From the NCBI RefSeq assembly GCF_000378505.1, contig NZ_KB899991.1:1602-65601 (forward strand): DNA of 64,000 nucleotides, written 5' to 3'. The position numbers and the translations under genes were made by a program. The stretch comes from Modicisalibacter luteus DSM 23508 (GTDB lineage Bacteria > Pseudomonadota > Gammaproteobacteria > Pseudomonadales > Halomonadaceae). Of the stretch, positions 1 through 7,421 are shown one piece after another. The notes under the pieces were generated by a model. The model did no database searches and was not told the origin of the DNA. It saw only the letters and a program-made list of their open reading frames with translations. Positions within the stretch are counted from its first letter, which is position 1. Every line of letters begins with the position of its first letter.

Positions 1-381
1 GTGGATGTGCAAATCCTGGTTCCAGGCCCGCATCACAACCATCGCATGGCCCAGTTGGCGCAGGAGGATGAGTATGCCCCGCTCATACAGGCGGGAGTGC
101 GGATGTGGGCATACCAGCCAAGCATGCTACACGCCAAGGCCGTCACGGTAGACGATACGGTCGCCTGTGTGGGCTCGGCCAATTTCGATCAGCGTTCCAT
201 GAGCAAGGATGACGAGCTGGCCCTGGTCATTCTGGACGAGGTAGTGCTGAGCGAACTCGACCGCCACTTTGAAGAAGGCCGTACACATGCCATTGAAATG
301 CGTGCCGAAGACTACCGCCAGCGAGGCCTGCTCAGAAGGGCAAGGGCAGCGGTGGCCGGTCTGTTTCGAAACCAGACGTGA
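1..381 (+). CDS. cls: Cardiolipin synthase, C-terminal part (cut by window edge)
   Basis: This is the last 126 codons of a phospholipase D superfamily protein, most likely cardiolipin synthase, which joins phosphatidylglycerol molecules into cardiolipin at the inner membrane. The second HKD catalytic motif is visible: His44, Lys46 and Asp51 within HAKAVTVDD, followed by the usual GSANFDQRS segment and an acidic DDE. The frame is open from base 1, so the GTG at position 1 is chance and the real start lies to the left. The arginine-rich C-terminal tail is typical of the family. Family is certain; other PLD-type phospholipid synthases cannot be excluded from this half alone. Confidence 0.88.
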   Translation: MDVQILVPGPHHNHRMAQLAQEDEYAPLIQAGVRMWAYQPSMLHAKAVTVDDTVACVGSANFDQRSMSKDDELALVILDEVVLSELDRHFEEGRTHAIEMRAEDYRQRGLLRRARAAVAGLFRNQT

Positions 382-446
382 CGAGCGGAACTTTTAAGCA
401 GTTGAGCAGTGGCAGCCTTGGCCTGAGCGCGTCGTAGGCGGCATAG

Positions 447-1154
447 TTAGCCCTCGCGCTGAATCGATGACGACGCCACGTAGTTCGTCTCGTTCATCGC
501 TTCCATATCCTTGCGCAGCCGGCGCCGCTGGCGGAGTGAGGAAAGTCGCTGGGGCTTCCAGGCACTGGGTACCAGGGTATATTTTTCCTCGCCTTCTTCG
601 TGCTTGAGCTCAAAGCGACGCTCCGCCCCAATCGGCCGGTCTTCCGGGCCGTAGATGCCGATCATGCGAATGGTCAGGCTCTGCAGGCATAGATCGCTTT
701 TGGGGCGGTAACCCTGCATTTCGATGCCGGCTTCCCTGGCCAGGCGATGGACCAGGTCGCTGAAAGTACCGATGTGCATGAAGTCGCCGGAAGTCAGCGG
801 GCCTTCCCGGGTGTAATCGCTCACCTTCCCTAGCTCCTGGCCAGCCTCGCTGTCCGGATCGTCTCCCTGGTTGGCTTTCTGATTGAAATCGGTCACGTCC
901 ATGGTGACTGTGCCGCGTGAGGTTTCCAATTCGACGATGATGTACTCGACGAAGATCGCCTCGGCGCTCATGTTGCTAATGATGCACAGCGCGTCGACAT
1001 CCCTCTTTCTGCCACGATTGATGACTATCCGGGGGCGGCGCTGGCGTCGAAACCCAAAATACAACAGCTGCGCATAGACCAACCAAATGATCAGCGTGCC
1101 GAAGCTGGTTACAACGCCCAAGGCCTGGGAATGTTGTGAAATCCAGTTGAGCAT
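447..1154 (-). CDS. Hypothetical protein with one N-terminal membrane segment
   Basis: A 235-residue protein that I do not recognise. Residues about 10-34 form one hydrophobic membrane segment, followed by a basic RRQRRPR stretch (inside-positive) and a soluble mixed alpha/beta domain with many acidic residues (for example DDPDSEAGQE near the middle). The start has a strong purine-rich ribosome site (GGGAGGGCGG) just upstream of the ATG. It sits alone between the cardiolipin synthase gene and a Crp-family regulator, both separate units. Single-pass anchoring with a cytoplasmic domain is inference from the charge pattern. Confidence 0.6.
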   Translation of the reverse strand: MLNWISQHSQALGVVTSFGTLIIWLVYAQLLYFGFRRQRRPRIVINRGRKRDVDALCIISNMSAEAIFVEYIIVELETSRGTVTMDVTDFNQKANQGDDPDSEAGQELGKVSDYTREGPLTSGDFMHIGTFSDLVHRLAREAGIEMQGYRPKSDLCLQSLTIRMIGIYGPEDRPIGAERRFELKHEEGEEKYTLVPSAWKPQRLSSLRQRRRLRKDMEAMNETNYVASSSIQREG

Positions 1155-1275
1155 AAGCCGCCCTCCCTGTCGGCCGTACTGCGATCAGTTAACAAGCAAG
1201 CCCAGTACAGCTAACAAAACTGTTATAGCAATATTCGGAGCCCCCAGCCTCTGTTCGGTAGGCCACTGCTGGGGT

Positions 1276-2019
1276 TCATGCGGCGCCGGCCTCTTCCAGG
1301 TGAAGGTAGAGCGGATCGAAATCGCCCGCTTCCTTCAGCTTCTCCCAGTCAGGGACGATGACCTGCTTTCCCTTGGTCTGGATCAGGCCATCGGCACGAA
1401 GCGCCTGGAGAACCCGGTTCATGTGGACCGAGCTGGTCCCAATCGCATCCGCCAGCTCAACTTGGGTAATCGGTAGATCGAAAGTGTCGCCCTCACCAAG
1501 CCCCACCGCCTTCAGGCGAATCAGGAGCTCGCAGAAAAGATGGGCCATCCGGGAATAGGCCTCACGCTGCCCGTTGTTGAGGAGCCACTCCCGGTGGATC
1601 GAGGCGTGCACTAGCGTCTCGCGCCAGAAGACGGCAGTGAGGCGGGGGTAACGCTCGCACACACAGCGCATGTCATCATGCTGGATGAACCCGACCGTGC
1701 AGGGGCTGATCGAGGCAAGGCTGATGTCCATAGTTTTCAGGTGTAGGCTTTGCAAGTCCGGAATATCACCGGGAACATGTAGGGCCACGAGCTGACGCTT
1801 ACCCTCGGAGGTCAGCTTATAGACACAGCTGAAGCCCTCATGAATCAGACAGCATTGGGAAGGTCGGTCACCGACACGTACGATGTCTCGACCAGCTTTG
1901 AGGGTGGTAACCTGTATCGGCAAGTTCTGGAGCGCCTGCTTCTCCTCGTCGGCGAAGGCGAAGATGCTTTCCAGCTTGAGGATCATCAGGGTGTTGGGGG
2001 AAAGAGACCCTGCGGTCAT
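1276..2019 (-). CDS. Crp/Fnr family transcriptional regulator
   Basis: A 247-residue regulator with an N-terminal cyclic-nucleotide-binding-like beta barrel (residues about 20-140) and a C-terminal winged helix. The recognition helix lies in ITQVELADAIGTSSVHMNRVL, near residues 180-200. The cysteines (for example QCC, CVCE) do not form the N-terminal four-cysteine cluster of FNR, so an oxygen-sensing [4Fe-4S] role is not supported, nor are the conserved cAMP-binding Arg/Ser residues evident. Start is supported by GGAG eleven bases upstream. It belongs to the large Crp-like class common in Halomonas and alphaproteobacteria; effector and targets are unknown. Confidence 0.85.
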   Translation of the reverse strand: MTAGSLSPNTLMILKLESIFAFADEEKQALQNLPIQVTTLKAGRDIVRVGDRPSQCCLIHEGFSCVYKLTSEGKRQLVALHVPGDIPDLQSLHLKTMDISLASISPCTVGFIQHDDMRCVCERYPRLTAVFWRETLVHASIHREWLLNNGQREAYSRMAHLFCELLIRLKAVGLGEGDTFDLPITQVELADAIGTSSVHMNRVLQALRADGLIQTKGKQVIVPDWEKLKEAGDFDPLYLHLEEAGAA

Positions 2020-2184
2020 GCTTGCGCTCCGTGTCTGAGACAGGAATGAAGCCTCTGGCCACTGTGTGTATCTGCTCGGTTGATTTGAGCCATTTCTAGC
2101 TCAAGCATAGATTATGACGCACAGCCGAATACTTGGGCAGACGGCAACTGCTGTTGCTCCGGCTCGGTAGGCATTCCACTGAGG

Positions 2185-2406
2185 CTAGGATGAACTCGGG
2201 TCGTTATCCTGGCTTGGATCCATGTCTGCTTCTCCTTTCTTCGCTGCTGCATCTGAAGATTGCATATGGCGCCTTTCAGCTTCGGCCCTCTCGAGACTGT
2301 CGTAGTTGCCTAGGCTTGATCCAGTATCGCTGTCGTAAACCTCATAGCTCTTTATGGAGCTATCCTTGCTGACGACTTCCCTGATGACTATGGCGTCCTT
2401 GAGCAT
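2185..2406 (-). CDS. Small acidic hypothetical protein
   Basis: A 73-residue reading frame starting at MLKDAIVIREVV, with a GAAGG ribosome site upstream. The first half looks like a small beta domain (SYEVYDSDTGSSLGNYDSLERAEAERR), and the tail is hydrophilic and disordered (DMDPSQDNDPSSS). The arrangement, a short strand pair followed by an 'xxLExAEAER' helix, resembles small stress-related proteins that read like DUF2188/DUF1508-type modules, but I cannot assign it. The frame stays open further upstream, but that extension is cysteine-rich, compositionally odd and lacks a ribosome site, so I use the internal start. Confidence 0.45.
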   Translation of the reverse strand: MLKDAIVIREVVSKDSSIKSYEVYDSDTGSSLGNYDSLERAEAERRHMQSSDAAAKKGEADMDPSQDNDPSSS

Positions 2407-2473
2407 TGCTAACCTTCGCTTCCATTGGGGCGTCATGTAATGACACTGAGCCAGGCATACCGTTCCTGAATAT

Positions 2474-2947
2474 ATGTATCTTCTCGTCACGGAGCAGGGG
2501 ATGTGTGTAACCGAGGTAGGCATTAGCGGCCAGCACCACAATGGCAATGACAAAATAGATGGAGGCGAAGGGAATGACTCCCTCTATGGCTATAAGGGCA
2601 GTGACAAAATAGATGGTGGTGCGGGGCGTGATTATCTCGTTGGCGGCGATGGCAATGACAAATTAGATGGTAGCGAAGGGAAGGATTACCTTTATGGTAG
2701 CAAGGGCGATGATATGCTAATCGGTGGTGAGGACTCTGACACATTCCGATTTTATAGTTGGGCGGGGGAAAATGGAAACGACATAATTAAGGATTTCACC
2801 TTGGGTGAAGATGACCTGCTACTTTATGGGGCAAGCTTCGAGCTGACCCAAAAGGGTAACAACACGATTGTAAACTATGATAATGGCCAGGTTACGCTAT
2901 TAGGTGTTAATTCCAATGACTTGGGAAGTAGCATTGACGTTGCCTGA
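2474..2947 (+). CDS. Short RTX-repeat protein (type I secretion C-terminal unit)
   Basis: A 157-residue frame made largely of calcium-binding RTX nonapeptides: four to five GGxGxDxLx-type copies (GGEGNDSLY, GGAGRDYLV, GGDGNDKLD, GSKGDDMLI) between residues about 32 and 90. They are followed by a C-terminal block with DIIKDF and LLLYG, as found before the secretion signal of type I-exported proteins. No catalytic or adhesive domain precedes the repeats, and the first 25 residues look non-native with no clear ribosome site. A stop codon closes the frame shortly upstream. Codons are AT-rich (AAA, ATA, GAT, AAT) compared with flanking genes. It is either a very small exported protein or, more likely, the surviving 3' end of a larger RTX gene. 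No exporter genes are nearby. Confidence 0.6.
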   Translation: MYLLVTEQGMCVTEVGISGQHHNGNDKIDGGEGNDSLYGYKGSDKIDGGAGRDYLVGGDGNDKLDGSEGKDYLYGSKGDDMLIGGEDSDTFRFYSWAGENGNDIIKDFTLGEDDLLLYGASFELTQKGNNTIVNYDNGQVTLLGVNSNDLGSSIDVA

Positions 2948-2982
2948 AAAGACCCTTGGAAAAAAACATGTCATTAATGTTG

Positions 2983-3004
2983 GGGCCCGCTTATGCGGGC
3001 CTCG
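2983..3004 (+). terminator. Hairpin after the RTX frame
   Basis: GGCCCGC-TTAT-GCGGGCC forms a seven-pair stem 36 bases after the RTX stop. The following T-rich stretch is interrupted, so it is a modest intrinsic terminator at best. Confidence 0.5.
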
Positions 3005-3039
3005 GCATTTCACTTTTCAGCATTTGGATTCCTTTTTAG

Positions 3040-3232
3040 TTATTTACTGCACCAAGCCTTCCCACCCTGCCCTTCCTTGTATGGAGTAGCTAACCCTGCC
3101 TGCATTAGCCTATCGCCCAGGCTCTCGTCATCGACGTAGACCTCAGCCAGCACGCGAAAGAAGTTGTTCCGCTCGAGGTGCCGCAACTCGATCTCACTGG
3201 CGCTGCGCAACGACTCCACTGTGGACTGCTTA
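3040..3232 (-). pseudogene. Thermonuclease (SNase-like), detached C-terminal half
   Basis: Read leftward from 3232, the sequence encodes the C-terminal half of a secreted thermonuclease: KQSTVESLRSASEIELR, then FFRVLAEVYVDDESL, then LMQAGLATPY, ending at a stop at 3040-3042. These are the conserved strands and helix of the staphylococcal-nuclease fold. There is no start codon. The missing N-terminal half lies at 6640-6909 on the same strand. Joining the pieces at their shared TAA gives ...CAG GCT AAG CAG TCC..., an uninterrupted frame (QAKQS). The break coincides with an IS-end-like sequence at 3233-3249, so the gene was split by a mobile element. Confidence 0.8.
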
Positions 3233-3249
3233 CAGAGCGTTTCAAAACC
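3233..3249. repeat. IS5-family terminal-repeat remnant
   Basis: The bases AGAGCGTTTCAAAACC match the left terminal repeat of the IS element at 5769-6639 (AGAGCGCCTTTCAAAACC) except for a two-base deletion. The orientation is the same as the intact left end. No further IS sequence follows. It sits exactly at the break point of the thermonuclease fragment, so it marks the left edge of the inserted segment. Confidence 0.65.
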
Positions 3250-3312
3250 AGGGGCAGACGACCCTCGCCGGTGGCATCAGGCGGTGGCTATCACCACCGC
3301 CTGACGGTTGCC

Positions 3313-5046
3313 TCACTCCGATGGTCGCTCGGCGGAGTTGTCAGCCTCTGACTCCGAGCGGATATCTCGCTTGTCCGCGCGGGCAATATCCTGATGGCTG
3401 ATGACCACTACCTCTCTCGGCCACCATTCCGGATGGTTGTTCCGAATAAATGCCATCAGTTTCTCCCGGACATGCATTTCCGCAGACCAGCCAGACATGG
3501 GGTCGGTCGTCATCAGGTAACAGGCGACTGTCAGAGCCGTGCCGGTTTGTCCCGTCACGTAGCACAACAGCTTGTGATGCTCGATGACGCTGTCTTCTTC
3601 CTTGGCGTACTCGATAAACTTTTCCCTGATGAGCTCAATATCGGCGCTCAGATGGACGGTCATTTCCAGAGTTCTGTACTCCTTCGCACTTTTGACAGAG
3701 AAGTTTTCGAAGGGCTTGGAGACGAAGTACGTGACTGGCACGATCAAACGCCGCTCATTCCAGATTCTCAAGCGAATGAAGGTATAAAAGATGCCTTCCA
3801 CATAGCACCACTGACCTTCAAACATCACCAGGTCGCCGATGCGGATGGGCTTTGCCAACGACACCTGAAACGAGGAGATGATATTGCTGAGCACAGCCTG
3901 GCCCGCAATACCTATCAGCACCGTCAGCACACTAGCCGACGCCAACAGGGACAGGCCCAGCGACTCGAAGAGCTGAATCTGCCCCAGCACATAGATCGAA
4001 ACAGCGGTAACCGCGATCAGGATGATGACCCGCCGCAAGGCGTAAAGCGATGTCAGTAATTTACGCTCGTCCTTGGGTTTGGTGTCATCGATCTGCCCTA
4101 CAAGACGCCGCGTCATTCTCAGCATGATGGTGTCCACCAGGCGGAGCGCGACCGTACCGACACCCCAGGCCAGAATGGCAATCAGCAGCACCCGGAGGGA
4201 CGTGGTTATCACGGCCGAGAAGGACACCACATAGTCCAGCAGCGCCTGAGTAATTACCGACATGACGATGAGCGCCATGGGTCCCCTGATCCGGTCGGTA
4301 AAGATGGTCGGTGAACCGGAAGGCAACCAATGAGCCGTCATCCCGACCAGGCTATAGATCCCCCATCCCAACAGGCCAATCGCCAGCAGAAAAATTGGAA
4401 TGGCTATCCATTCCCAAATCCTGAGCGGCCCAAACGAGTCCTTGAAACGCTCCGGGATATATTCCTCAAGCAATGAGGGACCGTATTCCTCATAAAGCCC
4501 CGGGATCGACGACACGCCGTCCGGCATGACCAACCAGACTGGCTCCTCATCGCCCACTCGATATCGGCCCAGACGAATATCGTAAGTTTCGCCCTTGGCT
4601 GTAAGTGAAGCCAGCTTGATATTTCGCCGCGGTTCGCCAGCCTGGGGATGCTGCCCCGCCGGGTCCTCGATGGCAGCATCCTGACGCCCGGAGAGGCTGG
4701 AGATGTTGAGCCACTCGCCACGTCTGAGCACCTCAGACAATTGCCTGGCTAACTGGGGCCCTCGCTCTTGCTGCTCAGCCGGGGGCAGGTTGGAAAGGTT
4801 GAGAACATGCGCTGCTGCCGCAAACTCTCCCTTCTCGGTAAGGTCCAGAAAACTTCGGATCGCTTCACGTGGAGTCAGGCGCTTGACCGCCTCGGGTGGC
4901 TCATCAAGACCCGCATTTAGCGAATCGACAGAGAACCATTGTCTATCCTCACTCTCGCTTCCCTGCGATTGCGCCACACACAGGCTGGAAAACGTTAATG
5001 CCACTGCGACCACCAGCCACAGCAGCCATGAGCCAGTTGTCTTCAT
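3313..5046 (-). CDS. MscS-family mechanosensitive ion channel protein
   Basis: A 577-residue inner-membrane channel protein. It has a signal peptide (MKTTGSWLLWLVVAVALTF...), a periplasmic region to about residue 210, several membrane helices between about 215 and 380, and then the MscS pore and beta domain: IGIAGQAVLSNIISSFQVSLAKPIRIGD, followed by the W..VEGI..TFIRLRIWNERRLIVP segment. Such channels open under membrane tension to release solutes on hypo-osmotic shock, and a halophile would need them. The start is chosen at the internal ATG because AAGG lies six bases upstream; nine further codons upstream lack a ribosome site. It lies inside the segment bracketed by IS ends and may be its cargo. 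Confidence 0.88.
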   Translation of the reverse strand: MKTTGSWLLWLVVAVALTFSSLCVAQSQGSESEDRQWFSVDSLNAGLDEPPEAVKRLTPREAIRSFLDLTEKGEFAAAAHVLNLSNLPPAEQQERGPQLARQLSEVLRRGEWLNISSLSGRQDAAIEDPAGQHPQAGEPRRNIKLASLTAKGETYDIRLGRYRVGDEEPVWLVMPDGVSSIPGLYEEYGPSLLEEYIPERFKDSFGPLRIWEWIAIPIFLLAIGLLGWGIYSLVGMTAHWLPSGSPTIFTDRIRGPMALIVMSVITQALLDYVVSFSAVITTSLRVLLIAILAWGVGTVALRLVDTIMLRMTRRLVGQIDDTKPKDERKLLTSLYALRRVIILIAVTAVSIYVLGQIQLFESLGLSLLASASVLTVLIGIAGQAVLSNIISSFQVSLAKPIRIGDLVMFEGQWCYVEGIFYTFIRLRIWNERRLIVPVTYFVSKPFENFSVKSAKEYRTLEMTVHLSADIELIREKFIEYAKEEDSVIEHHKLLCYVTGQTGTALTVACYLMTTDPMSGWSAEMHVREKLMAFIRNNHPEWWPREVVVISHQDIARADKRDIRSESEADNSAERPSE

Positions 5047-5409
5047 ACGCGCCTTACCGTTCAGATGGGCCATCCATGTAAGCCACCGCAGATCGATCCC
5101 GATCCGACCGGGCCCTATCTTTATAGGCTACCGGGTTAGTGACTGGTCGCAGTACAACTCACCGGCTGCGGTCTCGTCCAGCATTTAGACGCCTCTGCCT
5201 GGCTCGGGCAACAGCCAGCAAGACCGTCAACTACACGCCCTCTGGCCACTTTGGTGAAAATTCCATGAGCAAACTACACTTTGGCTGAATGTTCATGATT
5301 TCAGCGCTGGGAGAAGGTCCGGCCCCAAGCGACGTCTACTTGCATGGACAGCAAAAGGAGCTTGCCGTGACAGCCACTGCCGAACGAACGTATCGAAGCG
5401 GGCTGCATC
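5047..5409. other. Gene-poor stretch between mscS-like gene and sorbosone-dehydrogenase remnant
   Basis: I see no intact gene. Presumably it holds the promoter of the leftward MscS gene. The right third may already be badly decayed sorbosone-dehydrogenase sequence (readable near 5380-5410 as RSGLHPLHGI), but similarity is too weak to call. Confidence 0.4.
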
Positions 5410-5740
5410 CGCTACATGGCATATTGCTTGCCGGAACCGTTCCGCTCGGCTTCGACTTCTCTACGCCCGCTATGGGTGACGAATTCGCGGAGGGTGTCTT
5501 CATCGGCGAGCACGGCAGTTGGAACCGTGCGGACCCCGTTGGCTCAAGGTGGTCTTCGTGCCCTTCAGCAACGGCCAGCCTGACGGCGACCCCATCGATT
5601 TCGTTACTGGATTCCTCACGGATGACAACAAGACTCGCGGCCGGCCGGTCGGCGTGACCGTCGCCCCGGACGGCGCCGCCATTATCGCAGATGACCTTTC
5701 CAACACCGTCTGGCGGGTGACGCCTAAGGGTAATCAGTGA
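5410..5740 (+). pseudogene. L-sorbosone dehydrogenase-like protein, C-terminal remnant with frameshift
   Basis: The C-terminal blades of a PQQ-type sorbosone/glucose dehydrogenase family protein are readable in two frames. Frame one gives VPLGFDF...EFAEGVFIGEHGSWNRADPVG up to about 5542. The adjacent frame continues LKVVFVPFSNGQPDGDPIDF, then GRPVGVTVAPDG and DDLSNTVWRVTP, to the stop at 5738-5740. A one-base-class indel near 5540-5545 therefore breaks it. The N-terminal two thirds are absent. It lies just left of the IS element and inside the IS-bracketed segment, so it is a dead passenger. Confidence 0.8.
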
Positions 5741-5768
5741 TCTCGGCATCTATATGAAAGTACGATTA

Positions 5769-6639
5769 AAGAGCGCCTTTCAAAACCTGCCTTGGAGCTT
5801 ATTTAGACAGACCAGGGAGCAGCCCAGCAGCGTAGAGGCATAATGGATATCGACTCGTATTTCATAGCGAGTGGTGAGTCGCTTCATCCGGCCCAGCCAG
5901 GCAAAGGTTCGCTCGACAACCCAGCGATGACACCCGAGCCGCTGACTATCCTCTACACCTCGACGGGCAATGCGGGGCTGAATGCCACGCCGCCGGTACG
6001 CTCGGCGGCAACGTCGATGATCATATGCCTTGTCCGCATGGAGTTTGTCGGGGCGACGGCGAGGCCGCCCCGGCCGGCCCGACGAAACCGATGGAACGCT
6101 ATCGAGTAGAGCCGCCAATGGCACACTATCGTTCATGTTGGCTCCCGAGAGCAGGACAGCCAACGGGACTCCCTGGCGATCGGTCAGAAGGTGCCGCTTG
6201 GTGCCGGGTCTCCCTCGGTCTGTCGGATTGGGCCCGATCGCTGAGCCCCTTTTTTTGCGGGTAGAGACGCGCTGTCCATACAAGCTCGCTCCCAATCAAG
6301 CTGATCCGCGTGCTGTAAATTTTCCAGCAGCGTCTGATGCAAGCGCTCCCAGACGCCCGCTTCATGCCAGTCACGCAGGCGCCGCCAGCAGGTCACGCCC
6401 GAACCACAGCCCATCTCTTGAGGAAGCATCTCCCAGGGAATGCCCGAGCGCAGGACGAACAGGATGCCTGTCAGGGCCGCACGATTGGAAACGGGAGGCC
6501 GGCCGCCACGCGGCTTGGGCTGAGTCGGAGGCAGTAGCGGTTCGACGATTGACCAGAGTTCATCGGATACGATCTTCTTAGCCATACCGAAAATCTAGGA
6601 ATGGCTGGAGCCGCTTTCAAGGTTTTGAAAGGCACTCTT
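5769..6639 (-). mobile_element. IS5-family insertion sequence (IS427-like, two-frame transposase)
   Basis: An element of about 870 bp bounded by 18-19 bp imperfect inverted repeats: AAGAGCGCCTTTCAAAACC at the left and, as the reverse complement of the right end, AAGAGTGCCTTTCAAAACC (one mismatch). It encodes a transposase in two overlapping frames read leftward. TA-containing bases flank both ends (TTA at 5766-5768 and 6638-6640), in keeping with the TA-type targets of this group. The exact outer base is uncertain by one or two positions. Confidence 0.85.
5780..6585 (-). CDS. IS5-family transposase, made by -1 frameshifting
   Basis: The first frame (6585 down to 6184) starts MAKKIVSDELWSIVEPLLPP and carries the N-terminal DUF4096-type domain and the first catalytic Asp (in CMDSAS). 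The second frame (to 5780) carries GPNPTDRGRPGTKRHLL, the second Asp in HADKAYD and the catalytic Glu in WVVERTFAWLGRMKRL. The frames overlap at a run of seven A followed by four G, near 6245-6256. GCA AAA AAA in the upstream frame is a classic -1 slippery heptamer (A AAA AAA), and slippage there joins the two frames into a DDE transposase of usual length (about 265 residues). All three catalytic residues are present, so the element may be active. Confidence 0.85.
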
Positions 6640-6909
6640 AGCCTGCCTGGCCAGCGCTTTCTCTCGTTCTTTCTCAACCTCCGTGTCGCATCGGCTGCGT
6701 AGCTCAGGCGCATTGATGCTCAAGACCCTAACTGGGATCCGTTCGCCGATAATCAGCGGTCAGCCATCGATAATGGCTCTGAAGGTGTCGGCATCGTAGA
6801 TGCTGATGACCTCGGAAATCGTGGCGTTGCCATATTCGGCTAGGGCGAGCGAGGGGAGGAGACAGGCAACGATCGCAGCCAGTGTCCGCTTTTTTCCCGT
6901 GGTGTCCAT
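6640..6909 (-). pseudogene. Thermonuclease (SNase-like), N-terminal half with internal stop
   Basis: Read leftward from an ATG at 6907-6909, this encodes a signal peptide (MDTTGKKRTLAAIVACLLPS...LALA) and the start of a thermonuclease: YGNATISEV, then YDADTF (Ca2+-site Asp region) and IPVRVLSINAPELRSRC. An in-frame TGA follows IIDG where relatives have Trp, so TGG has become TGA. The frame then runs to EKALARQAK and stops at the IS end at 6639/6640. The rest of the gene is at 3040-3232. Two independent lesions, a nonsense codon and an insertion, make it inactive. Confidence 0.82.
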
Positions 6910-6982
6910 CTGGTGTCCGCTTTCAGTTTATCGAGTAGCGAGTCGGAGGCGGAGGGTCTGGAAGGGCTCTTGGGCGGAGCTT

Positions 6983-7050
6983 TTCTGGCGCTCCATCAGG
7001 ATTCGAACCTGAGACCTTCCCCATAGGAAGGGCGCGCCCTATGGGCTCTA
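6983..7050 (-). tRNA. tRNA-like 3' fragment (probably not functional)
   Basis: Read leftward, the sequence contains a perfect T-arm (TCAGG-TTCGAAT-CCTGA), then TGGAGCG and CCA, as in the 3' half of a tRNA. No matching 5' acceptor strand (CGCTCCA) or regular D-arm is present. The 5' part instead folds as a GCCCATAG...CTATGGG hairpin. The T-arm stretch is nearly identical to that of the tRNA-Pro gene 150 bp away. I take it as a tRNA remnant, possibly a scar of integration or rearrangement. Confidence 0.4.
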
Positions 7051-7094
7051 GGTGCCGTTGAGTTTTGAGATTATTTTGGGAGTTTTTTGAGAGC

Positions 7095-7139
7095 AAAAAA
7101 AAGCCGCCACCCGGCATAATCCGTAAGTGGCGGTTTTTC
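7095..7139 (-). terminator. Intrinsic terminator after tRNA-Pro
   Basis: GCCGCCAC (7103-7110) pairs with GTGGCGG (7127-7133). Read leftward the stem is followed by a run of eight T. It lies 11 bases downstream of the tRNA-Pro 3' end. Confidence 0.75.
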
Positions 7140-7149
7140 TTAATTTATT

Positions 7150-7226
7150 TGGTCGGAGCGACAGGATTCGAACCTGCGACCTCTGCAACCCCATTGCAGC
7201 GCGCTACCAAGCTGCGCCACGCTCCG
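7150..7226 (-). tRNA. tRNA-Pro (anticodon GGG)
   Basis: The 77-nt cloverleaf is complete: acceptor CGGAGCG/CGCTCCG, D-arm GCGCAGCTTGGTAGCGC, anticodon stem CTGCA/TGCAG with the loop ATGGGGT (anticodon GGG, reading CCC/CCT), T-arm GCAGG-TTCGAAT-CCTGT, discriminator A and an encoded CCA. It is followed by an intrinsic terminator. Proline tRNAs of gammaproteobacteria begin with the same unusual C-G first pair. Confidence 0.95.
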
Positions 7227-7421
7227 TCAATTTCGCATTTGCGGGAGCCCCCGCAGCGAACGAGGCATATACTAACGATTTTCCTGCCAATTGCAACCTT
7301 GCATTTTGCTTTTCTTTCAATCGCTTGGCGTGGCCATGTCAAGTCATAATCGCTGCCGGTCACCGTAGTAGACTTTCGTAGTAGAATGTCGCGTCTCGAT
7401 ATGAACGTAGGGGGAGAGACT

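Noticed and set aside
1276-2019. FNR-type oxygen sensor
   Set aside because: The fold is Crp/Fnr, but the N-terminal four-cysteine iron-sulfur motif is absent.
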